Part shown: positions 55,049-64,000 of the stretch, piece after piece
How positions within the stretch are numbered: the stretch's first letter is position 1
Layout: each line of letters starts with the position of its first letter
Origin: Aldrovandia affinis
Taxonomy: Eukaryota; Chordata; Actinopteri; Notacanthiformes; Halosauridae
Length of the DNA: 64,000 bases
NCBI GenBank assembly: GCA_029706075.1
Contig: JAINUG010000328.1
Span: 558,001 to 622,000, forward strand
Reading direction: 5' to 3'
The notes under the pieces: model-generated
Database searches by the model: none
What the model was told of the DNA's origin: nothing
What the model saw: only the letters and a program-made list of their open reading frames with translations
Program-made: the position numbers and the translations under genes

Positions 55049-55314
55049 GTATGACTTTGCCCTATCATTATTTCTCTCAGTATATAAAACGTTGCTCTTA
55101 ATCCAGTTGCTGTTGTTCTGGTTTAGAAATATCCTGGCCTCATGTTCACTTATACAGCATATACCCCGAGAACCAATCAACATGTTTTTAACTGTCTGTA
55201 ACTTTAACCGATAAGTGAATTCAACAATAAATGCAAGTTCAGTACAAATGCATTTGCATTAATGCTGGTGATTGCTGAACTGGCAGGGATGTGTTTGAAA
55301 ATAAAATAAAATGT

Positions 55315-55400
55315 GCATAATATATATATATATATATTTAATAAAATAATAATAATATATATAATATTATGAATATATACCATATATAATATATACCATA
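55315..55400. repeat. AT-rich simple sequence
   Basis: TA, TAATAA and ATATAT runs; a degenerate microsatellite. Confidence 0.7.
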
Positions 55401-55590
55401 ACTGTTGGTCAAAGTAAAATACACACATTGATTTAATTCAGGGGATAATGTTGAATGATTATGTTGCATAATTCTTCATTTTTGTTATTCTTTCTGTTTA
55501 AGTTTCTGCTGAGTGCTGCAGAGATGTAGCAGTGTATGTCAAAGCCTGAAGCGCTGTGCGCTGTACAGACTGCAGGCGAATGTAATCCTC

Positions 55591-56150
55591 CATACTCACT
55601 GACCCATGCAGTCTATCTTCCATACTCACTGACCCATGCAGTCTATCTTCCATACTCACTGACTAATGCAATCTATCCTCCATACTCACTGACTAATGCA
55701 GTCTATCCTCCATACTCACTGACGCATGCAGTCTATCCTCCATACTCACTGACGCATGCAGTCTATCTTTCATACTCACTGACCCATGCAGTCTATCTTC
55801 CATACTCACTGACCCAGCAGTCTATCTTCCATACTCACTGACCCAGCAGTCTATCCTCCATACTCACTGATGCATGCAGTCTATCCTCCATACTCACTGA
55901 TGCATGCAGTCTATCCTCCATACTCGCTGACTAATGCAGTCTATCCTCCATACTCGCTGACGCATGCAGTCTATCCTCAGTATTCACTGACCCATGCAGT
56001 CTATCTTTCATACTCACTGACCCATGCAGTCTATCTTCCATACTCACTGACCCATGCAGTCTATCTTCCATACTCACTGACCCAGCAGTCTATCCTCCAT
56101 ACTCACTGATGCATGCAGTCTATCCTCCATACTCACTGCCCCATGCCCCA
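55591..56150. repeat. 30-bp minisatellite, about 18-19 units
   Basis: The unit is CATACTCACTGACCCATGCA plus GTCTATCTTC. Variants carry CTAATGCA, CGCATGCA or TGCATGCA, and several units lack two bases (CCCAGCAG). The 30-bp unit keeps a + frame open in stretches (YSLTHAVYLP), which is judged a by-product. It lies about 540 bp downstream of exon 3. Confidence 0.93.
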
Positions 56151-56559
56151 CTGCCCCAGTCAAGCCAAGCATGCAGCATTAGTGGGACTGTGACCCAAGC
56201 AGCAGGGGAGACCGGGAGAGACTAGAGCTGCCCAGTTTCTTTTATCTACCAAACGGTTTCCGTTACTTTAACTTGTTTCCGGAAGTCGGTCACGCAGTAA
56301 CACATTGATGAATGCATCTAAATGTGTCCCCAGTTCATTTAGGGAGAACAAAATGTCTGGGAAGGGAACATAGGCGCCGATACCGTGGGTGCTCCGGGGC
56401 CCGAGCATATCACAACTGAGCCACGGGGAAAATTATGCACGGAGCCAAATTTACATTGATTTGATAGCAAACTCCACCTAGCCGCATTTGCAGAAACATA
56501 AATCGGCGCCTATGGAAGGGAACTATTACGACATGAATATCACAACTGAGCCTATATAA
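56151..56559. other. No recognised feature
   Basis: Non-coding. AGGCGCCGATA (about 56370) and TCGGCGCCTATGG (about 56503) are complementary and bracket about 150 bp with repeated CACAACTGAGCC, suggesting a small old inverted-repeat element. Confidence 0.4.
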
Positions 56560-56928
56560 CACTACCGGTCAAAAGTTTTAGAACACCCCCATTTTCCAGT
56601 TTTTACAGAAATGTAAGCAGTTCAAGTCCAGTGAATAACCTGAAATGGTACAAAGGTAAGCAGTAAACTGCCAGAGGTTAAATATATATATTTTGTACGT
56701 TTAGGTTACCAAAAACTGAAAAATAATGTACATTTCAGAGTTATAAAAAAAGGCCCTTTTTAGGGAACAAGTAATGGTTTAACGTGGGTTAACAGCCACT
56801 CTGTGCAAGTTGCCGACTCTGGATCCAGCAAAAGAGCCCCAGACCATCACGCTTCCTCCTCCTAATTTGACAGTTGGTGTCACACACTGAGGAACCATCC
56901 TTTCGCCTACTCGACGGCCTACAAAAAC

Positions 56929-57123
56929 CTAGAAGTTTTACCCAATCTACAGTATATTACTTAAATTCTCTCAAATTTTATTAAAGTCAGCTCGTCTAAA
57001 ATGAAAAATTCTAGAGTTAGAGGAGGCTGTCTTAACTTGCCAAAAAATATCACAAATAACTGCACTGTGGTCACTTGCCTCTACTGGTTCTCCTACCTCT
57101 GTGGTGCAAATTCTATCAGGATT
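56929..57123 (-). repeat. Internal LINE fragment inside the Tc1-like element
   Basis: This is the reverse complement of 60810-61004 in the CR1-like LINE, differing at about three of the ~140 bases compared closely. It comes from the middle of ORF2 (end of endonuclease and linker), with neither the LINE 3' end nor a tail. Confidence 0.9.
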
Positions 57124-57347
57124 TAATATTTCAAATTTTGATTCATCGGTCCATAAGACCTTCTTCCAGTCTTCCACTGGCGGTGCTTCATGGCCCAGGC
57201 AAGCCTCGTTTTCTTATTTTGCCATCTTAGCAATGGCTTTCTTACTGCCGCTTGACCTGTCAAACCTGCAGCTCGAAGTCTTCTCTTCACAGTTGAAACT
57301 GAGACTTCCTTACTTCGACCAGTGTTAAGCTGTGAGCCATTTATCAC
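56971..57347 (-). pseudogene. Tc1-like transposase, family A, with LINE-derived C-terminus
   Basis: The frame 57123-57347 encodes the HTH-linker block (TVKRRLRAAGLTGQAAVRKP). After a frameshift, 56971-57177 encodes WKKVLWTDESKFEI with the first catalytic Asp, then passes in frame into LINE ORF2 sequence (NPDRICTTEVGEPVEASDHS). The catalytic Asp-Glu pair of Tc1 is replaced. It is a chimeric pseudogene. Confidence 0.85.
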
Positions 57348-57625
57348 ACAAGCCGTTAACTCTCAAAAACTTGTGTTTTGATTTTGTTTTGGCTTTGGGT
57401 CTGCCAGACCTCTTCCTGTCAGAGTTTCCTCCAGTTTCCAAGTGCCTTTTGATGGTGTAAGAAACTACTGGTTTTTGGTAACTTACTTCTTTTTTTTTTT
57501 TTTTTCCTCTGGAAGTTTACTGCTTGCCTTTGCACCATTTCAGGTTATTCACTGGACTTGCACTGCTTAAATTTCAGTAAAAACTGGAAAATGGGGGTGT
57601 TCTGAAACCTTTGACTGGTAGTGTA

Positions 57626-57944
57626 TATCTATATCCAATCCAGCCTATATCTATCTACATTCAAAAGGCAGTACAGATTTGCACTCTTCTTGCATTTTTT
57701 CATAATTCATTTTTGCATTTGCTTTCATCTTAAAAGTGATTCAAATTTAAACTGAGCCATTAAACTGAGCCATTAAAACCGAATTCCTCCACAGCCTCCT
57801 TTAAACACAATACGTTGGTTTGAGTCGCTGGCTTCCTCCCTTGTATTGTTGCGGATTGGAGATAAAACATAATGCTCACATAAAACACAAGCTGGCATCG
57901 TGAGTGTAAACATCGGCAGGCAAAATGAAAGCCTATCACACCAG
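57626..57944. other. No recognised feature
   Basis: Non-coding. Nothing recognised. Confidence 0.5.
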
Positions 57945-58175
57945 TGATTGAGAGAGGGAGAAAGAGAGACAGAGGGAGAGGGAGGGAGAGGCAGAGAGAG
58001 TGGGAGAGTGATAGAGAGAGGCAGATAGATAGGGAGAGGGAAAGAGAGGGAGAGGCAGAGAGAGAGAGAGAGGGAGAAAGAGAGGGAGGGAGAGGCAGAA
58101 AGAGAGGGAGAGGCAGGGAGGGAGAGAGTGACAGAGAGGGAGTCGGAGTCAGAGAGGGAGAGAGAGAGAGACTGT
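57945..58175. repeat. GA-rich microsatellite
   Basis: Irregular GAGAGG/GAGAGA/GGCAGAGA repeats for about 230 bp; purine-rich on the + strand, so it may form triplex DNA. Long frames on both strands (up to 197 codons, Ser/Leu/Pro-rich) are artefacts of it. Confidence 0.9.
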
Positions 58176-58997
58176 ATTTAGCAATCAGGAGCTCCAGACC
58201 AAGGCTAGAGTGGCTGAGGAACCTCCCAACAGTCTGGGTTGAGCAGAAGTGCCAAACAGGCAGGGGCCTGGATTCTATCAACATCCAACCTGAACTTTGA
58301 CAATGAAAAGCAAGAGTTACTTCACCAACACAGTCAAACCAGAATCCTACCACACCGTCCTGACTCTGTGTTTACCCTTCTGTGGAAGGCCAAGCTGGAA
58401 TGACACATTAAATATGTTAGACTCAGCCGCCTTGGCCCGTAATGAAGGTTTTGTGTACTCTCACCGCTGGGAGACTGTTTAAGAGAGATATCTGCGTTAT
58501 CTGAGGGCGAGGGGCATGCAAACAATCTGCAGATATTCAGAAACACTGTTGGGAGAGGGTTGCTGCTTTACTATGGGCCTCCAGCCAATGGAAGTGGGTA
58601 ACCTACTGCCCAGTTTCAGTTCATGTTTATTCATGAAAAATGGGCAAAATGTTTTTTCCCCAAGTTTAGACTCAAGTGATTGGTGATAAGGCGATCACAA
58701 ATGTTTTCCTGAACAATTAACGGTAATGCACTGTTTCAATGTCTGATTAACTGAACTGTTTGGAGACTACAGGACTGGGTATCGTTCTAAACACAGCCTC
58801 TGTTAAAGTGGATGGCTCATGACTTTTACACATAAAATCTGAATGTCAAGAGAAGTACAGCGGATTGTTTATTTATTTTGGCCCGAGTAGCAGTACCGAT
58901 TTTGAAATGTCCCAGTCCGGCGCTTGCCGATACGTACCCCGGAATTTTGTAAATGAAAAAAGCTTTTCAAATCACTTTTTTAAAACGCAGTATTATA
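58176..58997. other. No recognised feature
   Basis: Non-coding. 58828-58860 resembles 41601-41643. Nothing else recognised. Confidence 0.45.
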
Positions 58998-59125
58998 ATA
59001 TTTTGTTATTGTTATTGTTATTGTTATTGTTATTGGTATTGGTATTTATTGTTATTGTTATTATTGTTATTATATTATATTATATTATATTAATATTGTA
59101 TTATATTATATTATTAGTATAGCAT
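58998..59125. repeat. TTATTG / TATAT microsatellite
   Basis: GTTATT hexamers grade into TATATTA-type repeats over about 125 bp. Confidence 0.85.
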
Positions 59126-59204
59126 TTTTAATACCTGAACATTATCTCCAAAATCCTTTACATTTTCAAAATGAATTTTGAACATTCAAATAAGTTAAAT
59201 GTAA

Positions 59205-59395
59205 TACAACTTCAATTAAACATAGTTTACACAACATAGTTTTCCTGCAATAAGAAAAAACTATTTACACTACAACCAAAATATTACGTATAAATAACAT
59301 GTGTACTAAACACTGTAAGCAGTACAAAGAATAAAGTGTTTTAGCAACCATTTATAGCACATTTCCCAGGCATCGCAAGATCTGTTATGGTAAGT
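59205..59395 (+). repeat. Dispersed repeat R1, left part (copy 2)
   Basis: It aligns with 42785-42849 plus 43994-44077 without the 1144-bp solo LTR. It stops at GTTATGGTAA, where the LINE begins. Confidence 0.75.
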
Positions 59396-59479
59396 TATTA
59401 GTACGCCCTTTAGAGAGATAGCCTGCACACCAAGCGGGCTAGGGGGGAGACTCTAGAGCAGGTAGGGAGAGGGAGTTAG

Positions 59480-60166
59480 GTGACGGTAGGGCGCCAGCGT
59501 AGAAAAGGGCGCGTACATGCAGGGGCGGCATCTCCAGAGATTGTGGTGTCCAACCGATTCCAGCCCTTGCAGGAAGAGGATCTGGCCCAGCCCTCTGTGA
59601 GTGGGAGGACTGATGAGCCCCAGGGCACCCTGGCGACCATGTCACCCAGGAAAAGGGAGTTAATTGTAGTGGGGGATTCTATAATTAGTGGTATAGACAG
59701 TATAGTCTGTTTGCGGGAAAATGAATCTCGCATGGCATGTTGCCTGCCTGGTGTTCAGGTTGGAGACCTCCTAGAACACACGGACAAGCTCTTGGCCAGA
59801 GCAGGGGTGGATCCAGTGGTCATGGTCCATGTTGGAACCAATGACATAGGTAAGGGTAGGTTTGAGGTTCTGCAGGACAAATTTATAGAATTAGGATCAA
59901 AGTTAAGGGGCAGAACCTCCACGGTGGTCTTCTCTGGAATTCTGCCAGTACCACGTGCTAGCAAAGTCAAGCAGAATTTTATATGGAGATTTAACACGTG
60001 GCTACAAACCTGGTGTAGGAAAGAAGGGTACAGGTTTTTGGGGCACTGGGACTCCTTTTGGAACAGGAGTGACCTGTACAAGTGGGACGGGCTACACTTG
60101 AACCGGAGGGGTACAGATGCATTGGGCCAGCGTATGCTCAGGGTAGCGGAGGAATATTTAAACTAG
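59480..60166 (+). pseudogene. LINE ORF1 protein with SGNH esterase domain (5' truncated)
   Basis: A 228-codon open frame after an in-frame stop at 59477-59479; it has no ATG at its 5' end, so the N-terminus is lost. From about residue 62 it shows the SGNH/GDSL hydrolase blocks: VVGDSIISG (nucleophile Ser), VHVGTNDIG (Asn) and DGLHLN (Asp and His). All catalytic positions are present. Esterase domains of this type are known in ORF1 of CR1-like LINEs; their role in retrotransposition, perhaps lipid or RNP interaction, is not settled. Confidence 0.88.
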
Positions 60167-60351
60167 GGACTGGGGGGGCAGGGAGGGAAATTAGTAGTAG
60201 TAGTATTATGGATAGGGAGGTACAGACTGCCCAGATGGAAGATACCAGGGCAGAGTATAATAAATCTGAGGATATAATTAATAAAGATTTTTTGGATCAT
60301 AATGTGAATAGAGGTGGTTCGGCACAGTTATGTGTGGAGGGGAAGGACAAC

Positions 60352-61010
60352 ATAAGTGTGAGAAAGGCTCTGAAGTTCATGTGTTTAAATGCGAGAAGCA
60401 TAAAAAATACATTTTTGGAACTGGAGGCATGTTGAATGGGGGTTATGACATTGTTGGGATTACTGAGACATGGCTTGTCACAGCGGATGGGGATTAATAT
60501 AATGTAGAGGGGTACAAATTGTTTAGGAAGGATATAACTAATAAAAGAGGAGGGGGAGTGGCCCTTTATGTGAAAGACAATCTTAATGTGCAGGAAATTC
60601 CAGGTAAAAACCCATTCATTTCTTGTGAGGACATCTGGATTAGATTACTGGGAGATCATGAGAAGGGCTTTAATATAGGAGTATGCTATAGACCTCCAGC
60701 TTCAGACAGTAACATAAATTGTACGCATTTTTAGATATGGTCAATGACTGCTTTTGTACAGTCTGTTACTCAATCGGGGAAATCAATACTGGATCTGGTT
60801 TTGTGTAACAATCCTGATAGAATTTGCACCACAGAGGTAGGAGAACCAGTAGAGGCAAGTGACCACAGTGCAGTTATTTTTGATATTTTTTGATAAGTTA
60901 AGACAGCCTCCTCTAACTCTAGAATTTTTCATTTTAGACGAGCTGACTTTAATAAAATTAGAGAGAATTTAAGTAATATACTGTAGATTGGGTAAAACTT
61001 CTAGATTGCA
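60352..61010 (+). pseudogene. LINE ORF2 endonuclease (broken)
   Basis: APE-type endonuclease blocks in order: KFMCLNARSI, VGITETWL (catalytic Glu), KRGGGVALYVK and IGVCYRPP. A deletion then removes the segment normally holding the GDFN-type block, and the sequence resumes at KSILDLVLCNNPDRICT and ASDHSAVIFDI (SDH block with catalytic His). Several stops and frameshifts occur; a TGA lies at about 60892. The enzyme would nick target DNA. Confidence 0.85.
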
Positions 61011-61905
61011 GAACTGTGAATGAAAAATTGACTATATTTAAAGGGTTTTTGTAGATGTACAGTGTAAATTCATCCCAAAAGTAAGGAAAAATAGGATGAA
61101 AAAACTGTCTCCGCAGTGGATGACTAAATCTTTATGGGAGATTTTGAGCCAAAGAAGCGACTGTCCAGAGCATATAAAAAGGATAACTCAGAGAGAAACA
61201 AGTTAGATTATTGTAATATGCGGGCTAAGGCTAAAAAGGAAATAAGATCAGCTAGAAGTGTTTTCAATATAGTAGAAAAAGGAAAGTTAAGGATGAGGTT
61301 AAGTGCATTAAGAATAAGAAAGGAACTTTGGTTTATAATAATAAGGATATTGCTAACACACTAAACAGTTACTTTGTTGAGAGCTTTACTAGAGAAGAGG
61401 TTATAAATATGCCTAAATGTATAGACAAGGTACAGAATGTTTTGGAGGACTTTGAGATAAGGGACGTAGAAGTACTACAAAAACTACAAAAACTTAAGAC
61501 AAATAAGGCAGCAGGCCCGGATGGCATTTATCCCAGAGTACTCAAAGAATTTGGGGAAATTATATAGAAACCAAAAGTGTGTTGACCTGAACCAGGCTTA
61601 TGAAATTATATATCTGGACTTTCAGAAAGCATTTGACAAGGTACCACATGAAAGGCTCATTGCTAAAATGAATTCAGTAGGAATTGCAGGAGTAGTTTCA
61701 GAGTGGGTTCATAATTGGCTGCAAGGGCGAATACAAAGAGTAACAGTAGGTGGGGCCGTATCTGACCTCAGTGCTGTGGGCAGTGGTGTCCCGCAGGGAT
61801 CGGTGCTGGGACCTCTGCTCTTCCTTATTTACATAAATGATCTTGATATGGACGTTAGTAGCAAAATAGTTAAATTTGCAGATTATACTAATTTATACTA
61901 AAAAT
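61011..61905 (+). pseudogene. LINE ORF2 reverse transcriptase (broken)
   Basis: The frame 61328-61567 has KTNKAAGPDGIYPRVLKE. After a deletion, frame 61521-61901 has IIYLDFQKAFDKVPHERL (first catalytic Asp) and SGVPQGSVLGPLLFLIYINDL. The FADD box reads FADYTN, so one catalytic Asp is lost. The frame then runs into the inserted LTR. Confidence 0.88.
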
Positions 61906-62566
61906 AATTTTATTTATTTATTTTTCTGTCTCTCCCCCCAGACATGGGAGAGAGACAGTGGGAGTAGCAGGTTAACATATAACAAAGACCAACACAAACA
62001 CAGACACAAAATCTTCACCCTACTCGCCGCGAAGCTTTCAGGGAAAAACAACAACACTCTTAGTGCACCCCCTCTCCCTCTTCTCCACTCACACAGAAAG
62101 CACTCTACTCAGTCACTTTCGAAAACGCACACAAAATTCCTCAAACATTCAACATTCCACATTCATCAAACATTCCACATCAAACATTCCACAACATCAA
62201 GAAAAGACTGACTGATTCCCCACTTGCCCCACCTGCTCTTAAATAGGCTTAGTTTCTGCCTGGCTCAGGTGGGACTCATGAGGCAATCACCCAATCACAA
62301 TCACTCAACTCACATTCTCACACAGACACCCAATCAGCCAATTGACTTCCATATCAATTGACTGATTGACACCAATTAAATAATTTAATCATAATTAAAC
62401 CAATTATGGCCTTTGGAGCTCCCTTCCAGTCGACAGTTCACTCTCACACCCTGTGAGAGTGCCAAACCTGCCCCCGGAAAGTCTACCTGCTCCAAAGGCC
62501 TCCACAACATGTAAAGACACAGACAACCATGCCACTCCCACGTGGCCGAGACCGACGTCCTCCACA
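61905..62566 (-). repeat. Truncated antisense LTR inside the LINE
   Basis: Reverse complement of parts of the solo LTR 42850-43993, beginning at the same first base (TGTGGAGGACGTCGG, right end 62566). It lacks the middle AG-rich repeats and ends, on its sense strand, at GGAGAGACAG followed by an A/T-rich AAAATAAATAAATAAAATT stretch. Its last ~100 bp (U5 end) are missing, and no target duplication is visible. Confidence 0.85.
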
Positions 62567-63204
62567 GTGTTCAATTTGAAAAATACTTAGGAATTGTAGA
62601 TCAAAGCCTATCTGCATCAAAGCAGTGTGCTACAGCAGTGAAAAAAGCCAACAGGATGCTGGGATACATTGTAAAAAGTATTGAGTATAAATCAAAGGAG
62701 GTTATATTAATGTTATATAATGCCTTTGTCAGACCTCACTTAGAATTATGTGTGCAGTTCTGGGCACCACACTACAAGAAAGATATAGAAGCTCTTGAAA
62801 AAGTCCAAAGAAGGGTACCTGGTATGAAAGGTAAAAGTTATGATGATAGACTTAAGGCACTCAACCTATTTAAGCTTAGCAAACGGAGACTTAGGGGGGA
62901 TTTGATTGAGGTTTTTAAATTCCTAAAATGGATTAACAAAGTGAAATACCAAAGATTTTTTAAGATAAGTGGGGTCAGCAGAACAAGAGGCCATAGGTGG
63001 AAATTAGTTTAAGGCAAATTCCGCACAGATATTAGGACGTTTTTCTTTACACAGAGAGTTGTCAATGTCTGGAACAGCTTACCAGATCGGGTAATAGAGG
63101 CAGAAACACTTGGGCTATTCAAGGCCAGGCTAGATGTAGTGGTAGCCGAATGGCCCGTTCTCATCATTATGTATTCTTATGTTCTTATGTTCTTATATTC
63201 TAAT
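62567..63204 (+). pseudogene. LINE ORF2 C-terminal region and 3' end
   Basis: The frame 62542-63012 encodes EKYLGIVDQ, KKANRMLGYI, LYNAFVRPHLELCVQFWAP and DIEALEKVQRR, the conserved C-terminal domain of CR1/L2-group ORF2. Another frame continues with FFFTQRVVNVWNSLPD. The 3' end has TTCTTATG repeats at 63168-63198. Confidence 0.88.
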
Positions 63205-63831
63205 TGTCACGGCCCACAAAGCTACCTGCACTTCAATAGCCGGGTAGCTGACCAAATAGGACGCAACCACAAATACTTCCAGTCAAGGATTTAAAAATAC
63301 AAGTTTATTTACAATGGAATAAATAAAAGACATACTTCCATAAATCAGAAGCAAAATGAAACACAAAACAAAACAGCTAGCTAACCTAATCTCAAAAGAA
63401 AGCATTCTACCCTACTTATCGAGGCAAAACATAAGAGTAAATTCTTCCAGGAAACTAGTTATCCCTACTCTGACTCTTCCTATCTAACCAAAAGATGCTC
63501 AAACGATAAAGAAGCTAACAAATACACAAAAGCAGAAACCACAGAAAACAAATGGGTCAAAAAACTGGCTTCACAAAAAACATCCACATACAAATAAACA
63601 CAAGACAGTACACAAAAGAAGGCTTCCTCCAGAAGACGGCATCTCCCTATGTGCAGGGGTGCCGGCCTTTTAATCCCTCAGCTCAGGGGCATGGCCAGTC
63701 GAGGTCGGAAACAGTTCAACTTGTCAACAACTTTTGCCTACGTGCAGGCGATCACCCGCCGCCATCATGGCTCCAGCAAGCAATTAGCCACCTGCAGCTG
63801 GAGGGAAACTCCCCACGACCGTAACAGTAAT
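63200..63831 (-). repeat. Solo LTR next to the LINE 3' end
   Basis: The unit 63205-63826 (622 bp) has TG...CA ends (TGTCACGG on the + strand, CCGTAACA at the other end). On the minus strand TTAAAAGGCC is TATA-like (about 63666-63675) and AATAAA lies near 63303-63325, so the sense strand is minus. Flanks are ctaat (63200-63204) and gtaat (63827-63831), a 5-bp duplication with one difference. Confidence 0.75.
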
Positions 63832-64000
63832 GAATCTGTAGTACAGGACAAATCATGGATGTGTATTCAAATTTTGGTTTTAATGTCAAACTAACTACTG
63901 GAAGAGATTTGACATTTTAAAACCATTTTCTCAGAGAGGCATTTGAGGTGAAAATGTTTGACACGATAATTTCCTCTTTAGAGGAAATGATAAGGAAATG
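63827..64000 (+). repeat. Dispersed repeat R1, right part (copy 2)
   Basis: It continues the alignment with 44075-44260 (CAAATCATGGATGTGTATTC...GATAATTTC-TCTT-AG-GAAATGATAAGGAAA) and runs off the window. Confidence 0.8.

Larger units (their letters stand above)
56560..57623 (-). mobile_element. Tc1-like element, family A, carrying a LINE fragment
   Basis: Inverted ends of about 120 bp (CACTACCGGTCAAAAGTTTTAGAACACCCCC... and its counterpart ending at 57623); TA follows at 57624-57625. A T run lies at 57490-57506. Most of the right half matches 32580-32932. At 56929-57123 about 195 bp come from a LINE. Confidence 0.88.
59396..63204 (+). mobile_element. CR1/L2-group LINE, degraded, with nested LTR
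   Basis: 5'-truncated LINE: ORF1 with esterase, ORF2 with endonuclease and RT, and a 3' end of TTCTTATG-type octamer repeats (63168-63198), the short-repeat 3' terminus typical of this group. ORF2 has internal deletions (near 60720-60740 and 61565), stops, and an antisense LTR at 61905-62566. It lies in repeat R1; flanking GGTAA / TAATG suggests a target duplication of only about 3 bp. Confidence 0.9.
55049..64000 (+). other. vipr2: vipr2 intron 3 (incomplete, over 8.9 kb)
   Basis: Starts with GTATGA at 55049 and continues past the window. No sequence encoding the following hormone-domain segment was seen on the + strand. It contains the elements listed below. Confidence 0.7.

Noticed and set aside
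55536..56109. Frames of 79-101 codons with YSLTHAVYLP repeats
   Set aside because: The 30-bp minisatellite keeps the frame open; no start context, splice signals or relation to a known protein.
55591..56150. CRISPR-like array of short repeats
   Set aside because: Units are contiguous tandem copies without unique spacers, in a vertebrate intron.
57760..58353. 197-codon minus frame rich in Ser, Leu and Pro
   Set aside because: It is the translation of the GA-rich microsatellite at 57945-58175; low complexity and open on both strands.
55049..64000. vipr2 exon 4
   Set aside because: I looked on the + strand for the segment ending the hormone domain (GW...DACG type, phase 1 acceptor) and found none, so it probably lies beyond the window.

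Overview
The window is vertebrate nuclear DNA, almost certainly from a ray-finned (teleost-type) fish. The evidence is one intron-containing host gene embedded in a dense mix of typical fish transposable elements: chromodomain Ty3/gypsy (sushi-type) retrotransposons, several Tc1-like families, tRNA-derived SINEs with LINE-type tails, hAT remnants and a CR1/L2-group LINE whose ORF1 carries an esterase. I cannot name the species.

Host gene. Three short exons on the + strand read as the start of vipr2, the VPAC2 receptor for VIP and PACAP. Exon 1 (29745-29795) encodes a signal peptide, exon 2 (49310-49412) the first part of the extracellular hormone-binding domain, and exon 3 (54941-55048) its WDN-x-(S/T)CW core. 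Phases join 0 then 1 and every splice site is GT-AG. Introns are about 19.5 kb and 5.5 kb; exon 4 was not found before 64000, so the gene runs off the right edge. Everything from 29796 on is therefore intronic apart from exons 2 and 3. I saw no other host gene.

Layout. 1-4.7 kb: an old SINE, an old LTR and part of a paralogous repeat. 4.7-10.1 kb and 10.9-16.8 kb: two complete sushi-type gypsy elements, both on the minus strand, each with near-identical LTRs and a 5-bp target duplication but frameshifted genes. 17-29 kb: SINE, MITEs, a head-to-tail LTR pair, a Tc1-like element, a hAT/BED remnant and a solo LTR. 29.3-29.8 kb: vipr2 5' region. 32-37 kb: Tc1-like elements and a deleted gypsy fragment joined to an LTR whose tandem repeats each hold an octamer motif. 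38.8-44.8 kb: SINEs, a Tc1 inserted in a SINE tail, a solo LTR and a LINE tail. 45-54.7 kb: minisatellites, MITEs, SINEs around exon 2, Tc1 and LTR remnants. 55-64 kb: a 30-bp minisatellite, a Tc1-like element carrying an internal LINE fragment, and a CR1-like LINE with nested LTR insertions.

Most notable. Both gypsy elements carry, one nucleotide after the 5' LTR, a 10-11-nt site complementary to a stretch in their own LTR lying about 30 nt downstream of a TATA-like box. That is the arrangement expected for Tf1-type self-primed reverse transcription, found here independently in two families. Also notable are a ~195-bp internal LINE piece making an in-frame chimera with a Tc1 transposase, and reciprocal filled and empty insertion sites between two paralogous repeats at 42.8-44.3 and 59.2-64 kb. 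All assignments come from reading the sequence; no database search was run.
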